Under the pieces are notes generated by a model. It made no database searches. It was not told where the DNA came from and saw only the letters and a program-made list of their open reading frames with translations. DNA of 64,000 nucleotides from positions 186,001 to 250,000 of the forward strand of contig JABCZH010000004.1 in assembly GCA_013289795.1 (NCBI GenBank), given 5' to 3'. This document shows, piece by piece, positions 41,356 through 51,330 of this stretch. Position numbers and translations under genes: made by a program. The stretch comes from Acidobacteriota bacterium. Its GTDB lineage: Bacteria > Acidobacteriota > Terriglobia > Terriglobales > Acidobacteriaceae. Each line of letters opens with the position of its first letter. Position 1 is the first letter of the stretch.

Positions 41356-42408
41356 CTAGCTCTTTTGGACAGCATTCACTGTCGGTGACACGGCAAACCC
41401 CTTGCTGCGAGTTTCCACGGCGTACATTGCCTTGTCGCACTGGCGAATGCATGAAGCCTTAATCTGCGGGAGCACGCTCTGCGCCCATTTTGCGGCTCTC
41501 CATCCAAACAACGGCTTCATCCAGGCATATTTCCAGCGCAAGTGGGGCTCTTCCAGACGCCCTTGAAGCTGCGCGGCAACGCTCTGCAGTTCCGCGACCA
41601 GGTCCGGCCGCTCCGGATAGAAAACCGGATACCAATTTTGCAAGTACGTCAGGCAAGCCTCCCGCGAGCGCTCGCTATCTTCAAGCGACTGTAGGTACTG
41701 AACGTGCAATTTCATCGAAAGCAGCAGCGCGTTTCTCTTTCTGTCCGAGTTGCCAACGTAGCTTACACGGCTTGAGGTCGTGATCCTGTAGAAGACCCCA
41801 GCCCCGGGCACAAAACGTGTCCCTTCGGAGGCCAAGAGCACACGGCAGAAATATTCGCCGTCATCATCGCTTACCATGCGCGTGTCCCACGATCCTGCAG
41901 CTTCGGTCAGTTCCCGGCTCGTCAGCCAAGTCCCAGTTTGCATGTGCAGGTTCTCGCCCATTTTCCTCAACAGCCAGTCTACCGGCGAAAGATCCTGCCA
42001 CAGTGACGTCGGCACGAAGCGGGCGCGGTTTACGCGATAGTTGAAGAAGGCCCACGGTGAGGAAAGAAGCACTCGCCGGCTGTCAGAATCTCGCAGTGCC
42101 GCAAGCTGCCGCGCAATCTTGTCTGGCGCCAGCAGGTCATCCGCATCCAGCCACTGGATGTAGTCCCCCTGGCTCAGACTCAGAGCACGGTTGCGCGCTG
42201 CCGCAGCGCCCTGGTTCTCGGTGGACACGACTACAACCTCTTTTGAAGCAAACCTCCGCGCCACTTCCGCCGTTCGATCTTTAGATCCATCGTCCACGAC
42301 GATGATCTCTTTGCGGGGCCAGGTTTGCGCCATCGCCGATTGGATGGTATCGGCGATCCACTCCACGGAGTTATAGGCCGGAATTAAAATCGAAACCAGC
42401 GGTTTCAT
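41356..42408 (-). CDS. GT2 family glycosyltransferase
   Basis: A 350-residue GT-A transferase with VSILIPAYNSVEWIADTIQSAMAQT broken by the usual pattern, EIIVVDDGSKDRT, QGAAAARNRAL, YIQWLDADDLLAPDKI (DxDD) and MVSDDDGEYFCRVL. The C-terminal region ends with a charged tail. It lies 15 bases downstream from... the GT4 gene start at 41340 follows its stop on the transcript, so both belong to one message. Typical EPS repeat-unit transferase. Confidence 0.88.
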   Translation of the reverse strand: MKPLVSILIPAYNSVEWIADTIQSAMAQTWPRKEIIVVDDGSKDRTAEVARRFASKEVVVVSTENQGAAAARNRALSLSQGDYIQWLDADDLLAPDKIARQLAALRDSDSRRVLLSSPWAFFNYRVNRARFVPTSLWQDLSPVDWLLRKMGENLHMQTGTWLTSRELTEAAGSWDTRMVSDDDGEYFCRVLLASEGTRFVPGAGVFYRITTSSRVSYVGNSDRKRNALLLSMKLHVQYLQSLEDSERSREACLTYLQNWYPVFYPERPDLVAELQSVAAQLQGRLEEPHLRWKYAWMKPLFGWRAAKWAQSVLPQIKASCIRQCDKAMYAVETRSKGFAVSPTVNAVQKS

Positions 42409-42499
42409 GATAGGAAACGACTAATGGCAAACGGAATCTTACAAAATTCTGGAGTGTATGGCACCTGATGTAGTGTTGTACGCGACGGTCCCTTCTAGG

Positions 42500-44098
42500 T
42501 CAATCAACGTTCGCTTGAAGGTTCGTCGGAGGAGCAGGAGGTTGTCCCTGGCCCTGTGTGAGCGGATGAGGATATGTGTAGGGTGTGTAGTAGCTGGTCC
42601 ACGTATTTGTCGGGTTGCACACGTAAAGGGTGTTTTGATCGCTCGCCCAGTAAGCCACTCCCGGCGTATTCCCGCCCGGCCCCGCCGTGCAAGTCGCAGG
42701 ACGGGCCGAAAGCAGGCCGCTGCCAGTACCCGAAGTTCCCGTGAACGATCCGCATGAGCTATTAAGACTCCCGCATTGGTAGTAGAAATCGGCGTTGTTG
42801 AACTCCGCGTCCGCCTGCGCTACAGATACGAGATAGCTCGGATTGTTAGGGACCGGGGAGTAGCTATCCATCCACTCATAGACAGGCTCCAAAGCTTCGT
42901 TCGGCCAGGCGATCGTCCCAGTGGAACTGTTTATTGTATTCGGAAAATTATTGGCCAAAAGCTGTCCGACGCCCTGCCCAGGCTGATCCATGCAGCGATA
43001 GCCAGTAGAGACATTGCTGTTCTGGTCCCAGTTCGACCCAGTACCATCGAAAGACGCACCGCAGTACCCCCAGCCGTTGGGAACAGCGGTCTGATTGTAG
43101 GTGGAGTTGTTTCGCCGCATGGAGTGGATGGATACGAGACTGGCGTACCCAGTGCCGCCCCCGGCGGGTGACGAAGGAGCCGTGTTATTCCAAACTACAC
43201 CCGTACCGCTGCTGAGCCAGAATGCGCTGCTGATATAGTTGCCGCTCACCGCATTGAACTGATTGTTGTAGATCTCCCACGCTCTGCATCCCCGTTCCCT
43301 CTGGCCGCCTCCCGTAGGGTGAGTTTGAACACTGGGTGCTGGAGAGGTCATGTTCATCGTGTTGTAGCGCCAGACGTAACGACCGCCTTGGGTGCAGTCA
43401 TTCCCGGCTCCGCTGTTAAGAGTGTTGTTCTCGACAAATAGAAAATTGGCTGATCCCAATCCTGTGGGGGTAGCCCAAGACTGATCACCATCGCCGAGTG
43501 GGTCACCGTTACACGATCCCGCGTTGTACGCCCTGACTGAATTGTTAACGCTCCCTGCAGGGTTATCAAAGATCGAATGATCTACGACCCCATAAATGCA
43601 TCCGTTAAATTGCAGCAATGAACTGGCGACGGCTGGACTATAGGTTGTTGAATCAAAGTGGGAATGATCAAGGCGGACGTTCTGCGAGAGCCCCGCAAAC
43701 TGGACCATGCCATTCCATTTTGCGCTGCCGGATCCGCCCTGAAACGTGAGCCCAGCTAGCCGAAAAAGTGTGGACGACGAAGCAGGCGTTACGGTCATAA
43801 CTGGATTGTTGCTGGCGTAGCTATCGACGATGATGGTTGCATCTCCTCCGCCCTGGGTATTCAGATCGCCTGCGCCGAGGATCGACAGGTTGCTGCTGCC
43901 GGAAGGCACGGTAAGTGTTACCTGTGTGGTCCAGTTGCAGGTTCCCGCCGGAATGTTGACAGTCGTGGTGGACGCAGTCACTTGACTGAACGCCGCCTGC
44001 ACATCGCTCGCGTTGCAGCTCGCAGCATTGATGGTCTGGGCTTCTGCGCTCACAAAAGCGCACAGTAGAAGCAGGAATGAGAGCCATTTTATCGTCAT
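42500..44098 (-). CDS. Secreted parallel beta-helix protein, pectate-lyase-like
   Basis: About 532 residues. ATG 44098 starts a clear signal peptide (MTIKWLSFLLLLCAFVSAEAQ is cut after SAEA or EAQ), though ATG 44146, with GAAGG five bases before it, is an alternative with a 16-residue acidic lead. The mature part is rich in Asn, Ser, Gly and Thr with right-handed beta-helix-like rungs (LDHSHFDSTTYSP, GVVDHSIFDNPAG, FLFVENNTLNSGAG, YVWRYNTMN, WEIYNNQFN) and ends with a Pro-rich QPPAPPTNLQANVD, suggesting truncation at the start of a fibronectin-like linker. It may bind or cleave the polysaccharide outside the cell. No catalytic residues can be assigned. Confidence 0.7.
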   Translation of the reverse strand: MTIKWLSFLLLLCAFVSAEAQTINAASCNASDVQAAFSQVTASTTTVNIPAGTCNWTTQVTLTVPSGSSNLSILGAGDLNTQGGGDATIIVDSYASNNPVMTVTPASSSTLFRLAGLTFQGGSGSAKWNGMVQFAGLSQNVRLDHSHFDSTTYSPAVASSLLQFNGCIYGVVDHSIFDNPAGSVNNSVRAYNAGSCNGDPLGDGDQSWATPTGLGSANFLFVENNTLNSGAGNDCTQGGRYVWRYNTMNMTSPAPSVQTHPTGGGQRERGCRAWEIYNNQFNAVSGNYISSAFWLSSGTGVVWNNTAPSSPAGGGTGYASLVSIHSMRRNNSTYNQTAVPNGWGYCGASFDGTGSNWDQNSNVSTGYRCMDQPGQGVGQLLANNFPNTINSSTGTIAWPNEALEPVYEWMDSYSPVPNNPSYLVSVAQADAEFNNADFYYQCGSLNSSCGSFTGTSGTGSGLLSARPATCTAGPGGNTPGVAYWASDQNTLYVCNPTNTWTSYYTPYTYPHPLTQGQGQPPAPPTNLQANVD

Positions 44099-44253
44099 GG
44101 TCGGGGCAGATGCCTCGTCGGTGTTCTCGAAGTCTGACAAGTCCATACTGCCTTCACGATTCGTCAAAGTCCATGCACGAAGGTTCATCACGTAGTTGGC
44201 CCAAAAAACCCGCGGAGCAGTGTCCAATCAAGGCTCAAGTCGCTGAAAACAAA

Positions 44254-46131
44254 TCAGGATTCTACGAGGTCCAGCTCTTCGAGTCGTCGACTCCCTGAAA
44301 CCCCGGCCGCTGGATTGTCGAGGAAAAGGCGGTGAATCAGTTCCAGGGTCAGTACCTTATGGAGTTCGGTGGTGTAGTTTCGATCTCCCTTGATATGACT
44401 TCGCACCACCGCCTCGAGCCCTTTTCGCTCGATATAGGGCCGGGCAAGCGCGCGCGGTTCGAGCAACATTTCCTGAACGTACCCGGCGAGGGCATCCCGG
44501 TACCATAGGCGAAAATGGAAGGGCTTGTGCCGCCCCAGGAACGCCTTTTCAAGGTGGAGCGGCGAGAGAGCATGGTCAAGCCGCGCCAGCCATTGCGGCA
44601 TGCCCATGTCGTACGCGTATTCTGCTTTGAACGAAAACTCGAGGGCTGCTTTGGAGATTGACGTTGAAATGCGTCCCCGATTACCCGCGAGGCCACGATC
44701 AGTCGGGATTCCAAGTAAGGCACGGTTTCCATCCGAAATCAGGCGCAACGAAACCTCATTGCTGGTGAGCGCAGACGCCGGCGACCGAAAAACAGTACGG
44801 ACGAAGTCATTGTCGAGAAACGGGGACCGCATGGAGAGCTGCGTCTGCTCCAGCGCCAGCACTCCATACAGATTCCACGGACATAGCTTGAACGCAGCAA
44901 AGGAAACTGGATGGCCATGAAGGATTCCGGCGTAGGTGTTTGCAGCCCGATCAACGTAAGACCGGAACTCCGGGCAAAATAAACCCGCGACCGGTTCCTC
45001 CGGCTTGAATGCACGGACCCCACGCATTACTTCACTGCCATAGTTTCCCGTCATTCTAACGGCCGCAATTTTGCGCGCCTTTTCATTCAAATAGAGATCC
45101 GGAGCGCGGCCGACGTCGACGCATCCATCGCTGAGATACACTGCGCGCTCAGCATAGTGGGAGAATTGCGACAGAAATTCTTTACCAGCGGTGAGAACTT
45201 GGTGAGGCTGCCTGCAGACCTCGGCCACACGCCGCGCCACGCGGACATCCTGGTTTTCGCGGAAGATGCTACCGAACGTGTAGCAAGGCAGCGATCCGGG
45301 ATCGGGTTTGCGGCAGGCCAGGATCATGCGCGTGTCCAGACCGCCGGTCAAGGACATCCCAATGGCCTGATGGCCATTGAAATACCTAGGGAGATTGCGG
45401 GTAAACGTTTCCCGAAGTTCCCGATAATAAGTTTCCGGATCGAGTTTTCCCTGCTGTTCCCACTCCTTCGCATGGAAATAGCTGCGCTTCTCATCGAGTG
45501 CGCCGTTACGAAAGGCCCACACCGAAGCCGGCGGCAAAACCTGAATCCCCTCAAAGAGTGTCCGGTTCTCAAGGACGGCGCCGCAAGAGACGAATTCTCC
45601 AACTCCCCGAGGATCCACCCTCCTCAGCTCGGGACACACCGCAAGAATCGCTTTGGCTTCGGCACCAAAGTAGAACGCGTCTCTTGACTGGTGGTAGTAG
45701 AGGCGGTGCATCCCGTAGCGGTCATTGAAAAGCAGCGCAGTGCCGCGGGTCCGGGCCGTCAGGAGCCCATGAAACCTTCCGTTCAATCCTGCGGGAAAAG
45801 ATGGGTCCTCTTCGGAGAGGTGAACCAGGTAGGAAGCTCCATCGAGATCGAGTTCATGCCCATGCCGCTTGAGACGCTGTGCCGTTCCCGGCTCAGGAAA
45901 CTCTTCTCCCGAAAATGCGAGAACTACATCGCCGCGTTCGTTTCGCAACGGCATCCCGTCAGAGAAAGAACCCTCTCGTGCCACCCATCCGACGTAAACG
46001 CCCAGCGACTCATCGATCCAGATGCCCGCCGTATAGAAGGACTCGTGGCGAAGCGCTTCGACCATCCGCAGCAACTGCGGCATGGCCTGCTCGCGCGACA
46101 TCCGGGTTATGCAACCTACGATTCCTGGCAT
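44254..46131 (-). CDS. Divergent asparagine-synthetase-like protein without Cys2
   Basis: A 625-residue relative of AsnB. The start MPGIVGC has Pro where active glutaminase has Cys2, so glutamine cannot be hydrolysed in the usual way. The Ntn-like part keeps LNGRFHGLLTARTRG and NDRYGMHRLYYH, and the PP-loop reads SLTGGLDTRMIL instead of SGGVDS. A GNYGSEVMRGVRAF and SMRSPFLDNDFVRTVF part follow. Such proteins occur in EPS loci and are also the build of beta-lactam synthetase, which lacks the Cys. It may adenylate a carboxylate using ammonia or another amine. It is six bases downstream of a methyltransferase gene. Confidence 0.82.
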   Translation of the reverse strand: MPGIVGCITRMSREQAMPQLLRMVEALRHESFYTAGIWIDESLGVYVGWVAREGSFSDGMPLRNERGDVVLAFSGEEFPEPGTAQRLKRHGHELDLDGASYLVHLSEEDPSFPAGLNGRFHGLLTARTRGTALLFNDRYGMHRLYYHQSRDAFYFGAEAKAILAVCPELRRVDPRGVGEFVSCGAVLENRTLFEGIQVLPPASVWAFRNGALDEKRSYFHAKEWEQQGKLDPETYYRELRETFTRNLPRYFNGHQAIGMSLTGGLDTRMILACRKPDPGSLPCYTFGSIFRENQDVRVARRVAEVCRQPHQVLTAGKEFLSQFSHYAERAVYLSDGCVDVGRAPDLYLNEKARKIAAVRMTGNYGSEVMRGVRAFKPEEPVAGLFCPEFRSYVDRAANTYAGILHGHPVSFAAFKLCPWNLYGVLALEQTQLSMRSPFLDNDFVRTVFRSPASALTSNEVSLRLISDGNRALLGIPTDRGLAGNRGRISTSISKAALEFSFKAEYAYDMGMPQWLARLDHALSPLHLEKAFLGRHKPFHFRLWYRDALAGYVQEMLLEPRALARPYIERKGLEAVVRSHIKGDRNYTTELHKVLTLELIHRLFLDNPAAGVSGSRRLEELDLVES

Positions 46132-46137
46132 ATGGTT

Positions 46138-47079
46138 CTATTGGGGCTTCGCCAAGGCCTTTGCTTCTTGTTTCTTTAATAGAAGGCGCACGAAGGTGTG
46201 CTGTAGGTCCTCGCGGTCCATTTGTCGATATCGCGCGGCTAACTTGAGACCGTTAAGATCGACCTTGGCGCCACGTTCGTCTGCTAGCTCAAGCCCCGAC
46301 AACAAGAAGATGTTCACCCACTCGGCCCGCTGCAGCCTATTGATGTACTGAACCTCATTTTGTCCGATGATTTTCCAAAGCCATTCGGGAAACTCCAAGT
46401 AGAATTTCCGGTGGACTGTCGAATCATAGTTGGCGAGGTGATCCTCAATGTTAATGCTGTGTAACGCCCAACCACCTGGCCTCAGGATCCTGACGCTGTT
46501 CTCGACCAGAGAAGAAGCGATGTCGCGGCCGACATGTTCAAGCACGCCTCTGCTAACGACAAGATCGAAGGACTCGGCTGGAAATTGATCCAAGCTGCCT
46601 GAGCCGTCAATCACGTACTGGAACCCGAACCGTCGATATAGCTCTTCAAAACCCGCGACGCCCAAGGCCACATCGATCTGGTCATAAGCTCTGGCCAGCT
46701 GACTTGGAGAAACGACATCCTTGACCTCGGGCAACCGGGCACGTAGCTGTTGAAGGTAGTTCTTCATGCCAAGTAACTGCCGATTGTCCCAGACGTCAAA
46801 CAGGACTGCTTCCACGTCGAAGAACAACCGCATGGTCACGGCTTCCCAGTGGAGCCAGCCTGTACCCAGTTCGAGCACGCGTCCTCCGTCCTTCGCCATT
46901 CCGTACGTGCGAGCTAGTTGCAGCATTTCCTTGACCCGCTCCAGGTAGTAGTCCGGCATTCGGCCGCACGCACGCTCCCGGCCACCCCTCTGGTTCCCTA
47001 GGGCGCGGTACGCACGTCGCATGGGCCCACAGCTCGAGAAGGCCTTGAGCCCCACCGCAACCGCAAGATATCTCCGCAT
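46138..47079 (-). CDS. SAM-dependent methyltransferase (class I)
   Basis: A 313-residue protein with a class I SAM-binding motif VLELGTGWLHWEAV, then DLVVSRGVLEHVGRDIASS (motif II/III) and RILRPGGWALHSINIED. AAGGAGG lies eight bases before ATG 47079. The hydrophobic N-terminus is not a convincing signal peptide. Adjacent genes are the AsnB-like protein (six bases) and a GNAT-like protein (21 bases), so methylation of a sugar or an aminoacyl substituent is likely. Acceptor unknown. Confidence 0.83.
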   Translation of the reverse strand: MRRYLAVAVGLKAFSSCGPMRRAYRALGNQRGGRERACGRMPDYYLERVKEMLQLARTYGMAKDGGRVLELGTGWLHWEAVTMRLFFDVEAVLFDVWDNRQLLGMKNYLQQLRARLPEVKDVVSPSQLARAYDQIDVALGVAGFEELYRRFGFQYVIDGSGSLDQFPAESFDLVVSRGVLEHVGRDIASSLVENSVRILRPGGWALHSINIEDHLANYDSTVHRKFYLEFPEWLWKIIGQNEVQYINRLQRAEWVNIFLLSGLELADERGAKVDLNGLKLAARYRQMDREDLQHTFVRLLLKKQEAKALAKPQ

Positions 47080-47100
47080 AGTCGTGGCCTCCTTATTAGG

Positions 47101-47994
47101 CTAGGCCTTCTCCAATCGGGGAAATTTCTTTTCGTACCAGAAACTACGGATTCTTCGGTACGAAGCAGCCATCGGCTCAGGAACCCATTCGTTAGTTTTC
47201 CGGTGCAGGCCCAAGCGGAGGGCGATCCGGCCAGTAACGGTCAATGGTATGTAATATCGGGGCAGCTCAACCTTTTGGAATCCGTTGTGCCTCTTGAAAT
47301 CAGCCAAGGTATCGCTCTGCTTCTTGCCATAAGAGAAGTTGGCGTACCAGAGGTACGGAATGCTCCGATCGGCGCAGGATCGAACTGCTTGCGCAATCAA
47401 TGCATTGGTCGGAGCCTTGTCCCGGTGCTGGATCATCGAGACAATTTGCATCAAGCCCGCCTGACTTCTGTCTTCGTTATGGACCAACTTCACGAAGCCA
47501 ATCAGGATGTTCTCGAAAAACGCCCCAATGAAGATGCTTCGCTCCAGGAAGGTACCATTGATTCTGCGTACGGCTTCAAGTTCCTTTCGATAATGCCAGA
47601 ACGCCATCCCCTGCCGGACTGGTGACTCGTCGTAAATAGCGGATATTCCGCGAACCAAGTCATCATCGAACGGAACCTCGCGCACGACGACGCCGTTTTT
47701 TGCCGCCTTGCGGGCCTTGTTTCTGGCCTTGAAGTCGATCTGTTTTGTCATCCAGTGATCAAACGTGGAAACCGGAAGTGCGGCCATATTGTCCAGTTCC
47801 ATCGGATAGCTATATTTTGGCGAGGTCTCGGACAGTCTCTGGATGAAGGTGAAAAGGTCAACCCTGGTCCCAGATTCTCGGAGCGCGGCCAGTGCCACCT
47901 CCGGGTCGTCCAGAGAATCATACCCCTCGGCGTCGAGGCGAGCGATCCGGATGAACTTCCCCTCAATCACCCCTTCTTTACTGCAAATCTGCAT
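47101..47994 (-). CDS. GNAT/FemAB-like acyltransferase
   Basis: A 297-residue protein. The segment TKQIDFKARNKARKAAKNGVVVREV matches the basic helix that starts the second FemAB-type GNAT domain, followed by IFIGAFFENILIGFVKLVHNEDRSQAGLMQIVSM, DKAPTNALIAQAVRSC and LWYANFSYGKKQSDTLADFKRHNGFQ. The first domain is short. It is likely to transfer an acyl or aminoacyl group to the glycan or its lipid carrier; this subgroup has no known substrate. It follows the O-antigen-ligase-like gene with a 16-base gap. Confidence 0.7.
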   Translation of the reverse strand: MQICSKEGVIEGKFIRIARLDAEGYDSLDDPEVALAALRESGTRVDLFTFIQRLSETSPKYSYPMELDNMAALPVSTFDHWMTKQIDFKARNKARKAAKNGVVVREVPFDDDLVRGISAIYDESPVRQGMAFWHYRKELEAVRRINGTFLERSIFIGAFFENILIGFVKLVHNEDRSQAGLMQIVSMIQHRDKAPTNALIAQAVRSCADRSIPYLWYANFSYGKKQSDTLADFKRHNGFQKVELPRYYIPLTVTGRIALRLGLHRKTNEWVPEPMAASYRRIRSFWYEKKFPRLEKA

Positions 47995-48010
47995 AGATCA
48001 AATGCCTCCC

Positions 48011-49501
48011 TTATCGGAAACGGTTGGGAAGACTACTTAACATCGGCTGTACTGCGCGACCGGTGTGCACACCTGCTGTTTCCAGAGGAAATGTGGCAAC
48101 CGTGTCGGGGTTGTCGAATGCAGCAATTCTCTGGACTCGATTTGTCACACGTTCTGCCAGGGAAACGGTGCTCATCAGGACCATAAGCCACAGCAAACCA
48201 CCCATGAAAGCTGCCTCGGTCATGTTGTAAAAGACCAGGACGGCCCACGTTGCTAGGGCGAGCGAGGCAAGACTGGACGATGAGTTAAGTGTTTTGCAGA
48301 TGTTGCGGTAACTGGCGATCAGAAACCCGACAAGGAGCAAAACCCCGATCAGACCCAGGTTCAGGTATACCTGAAGATAGCCATTGTGTGCTTCATTGAG
48401 ATGGCCATAACCAGAATTCTGCCAAAACCACTGGAGCCGAGAACCGAGCCAGAAGCTCTCATAGCCGGTACCAACGAGGGGATTGGTGTGCATGCTGAGG
48501 AGGATCTTCCAGATATCAGCTCTGCCGGTGAGGGTTGGGTCGCGACCAACCGCTCCGGCCAGTTCCCCATTGATATTGAACCCGAAGGCCAGAATTAGAT
48601 ACGCGCAAAAGCACGCCGGAATTAGGGCTTTGAGGAAGCCGGGATGACGCTGGAACACTTTGCTGTTAACCGCTGCGATCACCAGGCAGCCGAGCACCAG
48701 GCAAACACTCGAGGTTGCACTGTGAGCGAGGTTCAGCACCCAAAGCGTGAGTGCAATAAAGGCGAAGTTAACCAGGATGATGCGCTTGGTTCGCCGCTGC
48801 TTGCGTTCAGGCCAGCGCGTTACGGTATCCCAGCAAAAGAATAAGCCGCTGACCAGGCACACGAGACCGAGCATATTCTTGCTGGTCGTCGCTCCTACAT
48901 ACGAGTCCGCGCCCGTCCAGGTCTCCCACTGCTTGCCGAGTTGGGGATAGTACTTGATGAGCAAGATGGAGAGCGGGATCAGCAGATAGCTCAGGCGGCG
49001 AAGCACAGAACGTACTGCTTCCAGCGGGCGAGGATCGGATAGAACCACGAGAACTACCAAGTAGTTGCCAAGATCTCGAAACCAACGCTTCAGGGCGACG
49101 AATGGGAAGTCTGACCAACAAAGGCTGACCAAGGCAAAGGAAAGCAATGCGGTGAGAGCCAAGTTGCGAGAAATAAAACCGCCCCATTTGAAAGACCGCG
49201 ACACAAGAATGGCTAGTGCCAGCAGGATCAGCACGAGGTCGACCGTGCGATCCAGAGGATTGCCTTCTTCAAGTACCTGGGCCACCTGAGCTACCTGGCC
49301 ACCGAGCCATTGCGAAGGCAGCCGCGATCCGACGATGAACATCCACATTACCGGCACCCACACGGCGAACGAAACCTTGGAGTCTCTGGCGGGGTCAAAA
49401 CGCAACAACGCCACCAGCAGGATGAACCAAAGACACAGCGCTAAAGAGGGAGGCATATCAATACTCGGCTGACTGGGTGTTGTGGGTCTGTCATGCCACA
49501 T
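48011..49501 (-). CDS. O-antigen ligase/polymerase family membrane protein
   Basis: About 496 residues with some ten to twelve hydrophobic helices and the long periplasmic loop typical of Wzy/WaaL proteins. The SSVCLVLGCLV segment and the loop motif with RADIWKILLSMHTNPLVGTGYESF and NEAHNGYLQVYLNLGLIGV, where the conserved His lies, are diagnostic of the O-antigen ligase domain. The N-terminus SLALCLWFILLVALLRFDP begins at or just after ATG 49456; ATG 49501 is chosen here. It would polymerise or ligate the repeat units after flipping. Confidence 0.88.
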   Translation of the reverse strand: MWHDRPTTPSQPSIDMPPSLALCLWFILLVALLRFDPARDSKVSFAVWVPVMWMFIVGSRLPSQWLGGQVAQVAQVLEEGNPLDRTVDLVLILLALAILVSRSFKWGGFISRNLALTALLSFALVSLCWSDFPFVALKRWFRDLGNYLVVLVVLSDPRPLEAVRSVLRRLSYLLIPLSILLIKYYPQLGKQWETWTGADSYVGATTSKNMLGLVCLVSGLFFCWDTVTRWPERKQRRTKRIILVNFAFIALTLWVLNLAHSATSSVCLVLGCLVIAAVNSKVFQRHPGFLKALIPACFCAYLILAFGFNINGELAGAVGRDPTLTGRADIWKILLSMHTNPLVGTGYESFWLGSRLQWFWQNSGYGHLNEAHNGYLQVYLNLGLIGVLLLVGFLIASYRNICKTLNSSSSLASLALATWAVLVFYNMTEAAFMGGLLWLMVLMSTVSLAERVTNRVQRIAAFDNPDTVATFPLETAGVHTGRAVQPMLSSLPNRFR

Positions 49502-49548
49502 TCTGAGACAATGCAACCTCTTTGCACTATCATTTGGCCAAGCACGTT

Positions 49549-51321
49549 CTAACTGGCCTTCCTGAGTGCATTGTTAAGGCTGGCCGCCGTAGAACTGAGA
49601 AAACGACTTTTCGAAAGATGGTCGTCTCTAAACTCGCAGAGAATCCGCCTGATGGCCACCGAAAGTTCGAAGTGCAACGACCGGCCCAACTTCTCGGTGT
49701 CTTCCTGCTCTCGATAGAACACCTGGAAATGTCTTTCGCCGTGTGGGCAAATAGCTTCATCAAAGACAAGGTGATCGGCCTCGGTGGTCCATCTAACGGG
49801 TTTCTGGTCACACCGTACTTCAGTAACAAGATCGACTTTATTTTCCCTCTTCCGAACATGTACGTTAAGCACATGATCCGATGGATTGGTGATCCGCAAT
49901 TCATTGCCGTACATTTCGACCTCTTCCAGGTCCACCCCTTTGACGCGGCGGCGGAAAGCCCTGCGGATGACTTCGCCCAGCGGGCGCCAGTGTAGATCGC
50001 AGTTTAGGGACTGGAGTTTCTCGATCAATTCGATCAGTTCGGCGCAGTCATCCTTGAAGAACTCATGATGACACACGATCAGGCATGGCTTGCCGAGCAG
50101 GAGATCGAAGGCGAAATTTTCCAAACCGTGAGAGGCATATCTGCGCGTAAAAATCGGGAAGCTACCGTATGCCATGATGGCAACGTCCCAGACATCCCTG
50201 ATTCGTGTCCCGACATTAACGGAGTCCGCAGGAACGGTCTCAGTATTGGCTGCGGCAAGGAAGCCGTTACGTTTGAGGACTTCCGGACACATCGACGAAA
50301 ACACCCCCTGCGGGAAGATCATGACAGAATCGTGATGAATGCCTGTCCGAGCCTCATGATTTCGCATTCTGGATTGAGCCAGCCTAGCTCGGTTGTTTAG
50401 AACGTTTGGTGAGGTGTCGCCGAACTCGGCTGCGATGTGGTCACAACCATGAATTGATACAGAGAAATCCCCTAACTCGTCTCTGAAGAATTTGGCCCCA
50501 CTGGTAGAAGTACGACGCCAATTCCACGGAATGAAGGCGATGTTTGTTTTGAATCCGTATCGCCGCATGAGATTGCGCACCATCCCAAAATCACAGGCCC
50601 CGTACTGCTGTCTCAAAAGAGGATCATCAACGATCAAACAAGCGCCCAGCTCTTGCGACCGCCAAGCAACATCTCGGAACATGAGCTTGACGAACATCAC
50701 GAGCGGCACGACAGAACAGAAATCCTCCTTTACATCGTAGAAAGCTCCTTCTACCGCTTCATCAATATCGATCATGTGCGAGCTTGTGCAGAAGAAAACG
50801 GGCGTATCGCTGTGCTGGAACTTGACGAACACCGGAGACCCTCCAGCAGAGACGACAGTCGCAAATTTCGATTCTTGGCCAGCGGCACCGACCAGAACGG
50901 CGTCTTCTTTCCTCAATTGCGACGAGGTTTCGAGACCAGCCATTGGTCCGGTCAAGTCAGGTAGCGCGCGGGATACGTGAAGCAAATGACCACCCGCAGG
51001 TGCTGGCCGCAACAAGAGATCGGCATTCTCGAACAGAGACTGGAATCCCTGCTCGCTAGCATTTCGGTCGTCGCCTGCATAGGCGTAAAAGGCAGTCGGC
51101 GGTGGAACTGAGTGGTTCGTTCCTTGGATCTGCTTTAGCGCTACCGCAACTGTCTGGACCAATCCGAATACGACACAGTTCTGGGCACGTCTCTCCAAGT
51201 CCGACAGCTTGGATACTTCCACGGTTTCCCAAGGCACACCAAAGAAATCGAGGATACCGGCCAGCCGAAGATGCTGCGTTGTCGGCTTGCCTTCGCTTAG
51301 GAGAATTGCCTGTTTAGCCAA
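49549..51321 (-). CDS. Large NodB-like polysaccharide deacetylase family protein (second)
   Basis: A 590-residue protein. A start at TTG 51321 is preferred: AAGAGG stands nine bases upstream, and the longer open frame up to 51489 would overlap the methyltransferase gene. Residues 1-200 resemble a response-regulator-like or glutamine-amidotransferase-like sheet region (LRLAGILDFFGVPWETVEV). The second half has LIVDDPLLRQQYGACDF, FKTNIAFIPWNW, SVSIHGCDHIAAEFGD with a metal-type His motif, then IFPQGVFS, the layout of NodB-like deacetylases. No signal peptide. Substrate unknown. Confidence 0.72.
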   Translation of the reverse strand: MAKQAILLSEGKPTTQHLRLAGILDFFGVPWETVEVSKLSDLERRAQNCVVFGLVQTVAVALKQIQGTNHSVPPPTAFYAYAGDDRNASEQGFQSLFENADLLLRPAPAGGHLLHVSRALPDLTGPMAGLETSSQLRKEDAVLVGAAGQESKFATVVSAGGSPVFVKFQHSDTPVFFCTSSHMIDIDEAVEGAFYDVKEDFCSVVPLVMFVKLMFRDVAWRSQELGACLIVDDPLLRQQYGACDFGMVRNLMRRYGFKTNIAFIPWNWRRTSTSGAKFFRDELGDFSVSIHGCDHIAAEFGDTSPNVLNNRARLAQSRMRNHEARTGIHHDSVMIFPQGVFSSMCPEVLKRNGFLAAANTETVPADSVNVGTRIRDVWDVAIMAYGSFPIFTRRYASHGLENFAFDLLLGKPCLIVCHHEFFKDDCAELIELIEKLQSLNCDLHWRPLGEVIRRAFRRRVKGVDLEEVEMYGNELRITNPSDHVLNVHVRKRENKVDLVTEVRCDQKPVRWTTEADHLVFDEAICPHGERHFQVFYREQEDTEKLGRSLHFELSVAIRRILCEFRDDHLSKSRFLSSTAASLNNALRKAS

Positions 51322-51330
51322 GAAGTGATT

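Noticed and set aside
46138-47079. Signal peptide on the methyltransferase N-terminus
   Set aside because: The hydrophobic stretch is short and interrupted, and the rest is a cytoplasmic SAM enzyme.
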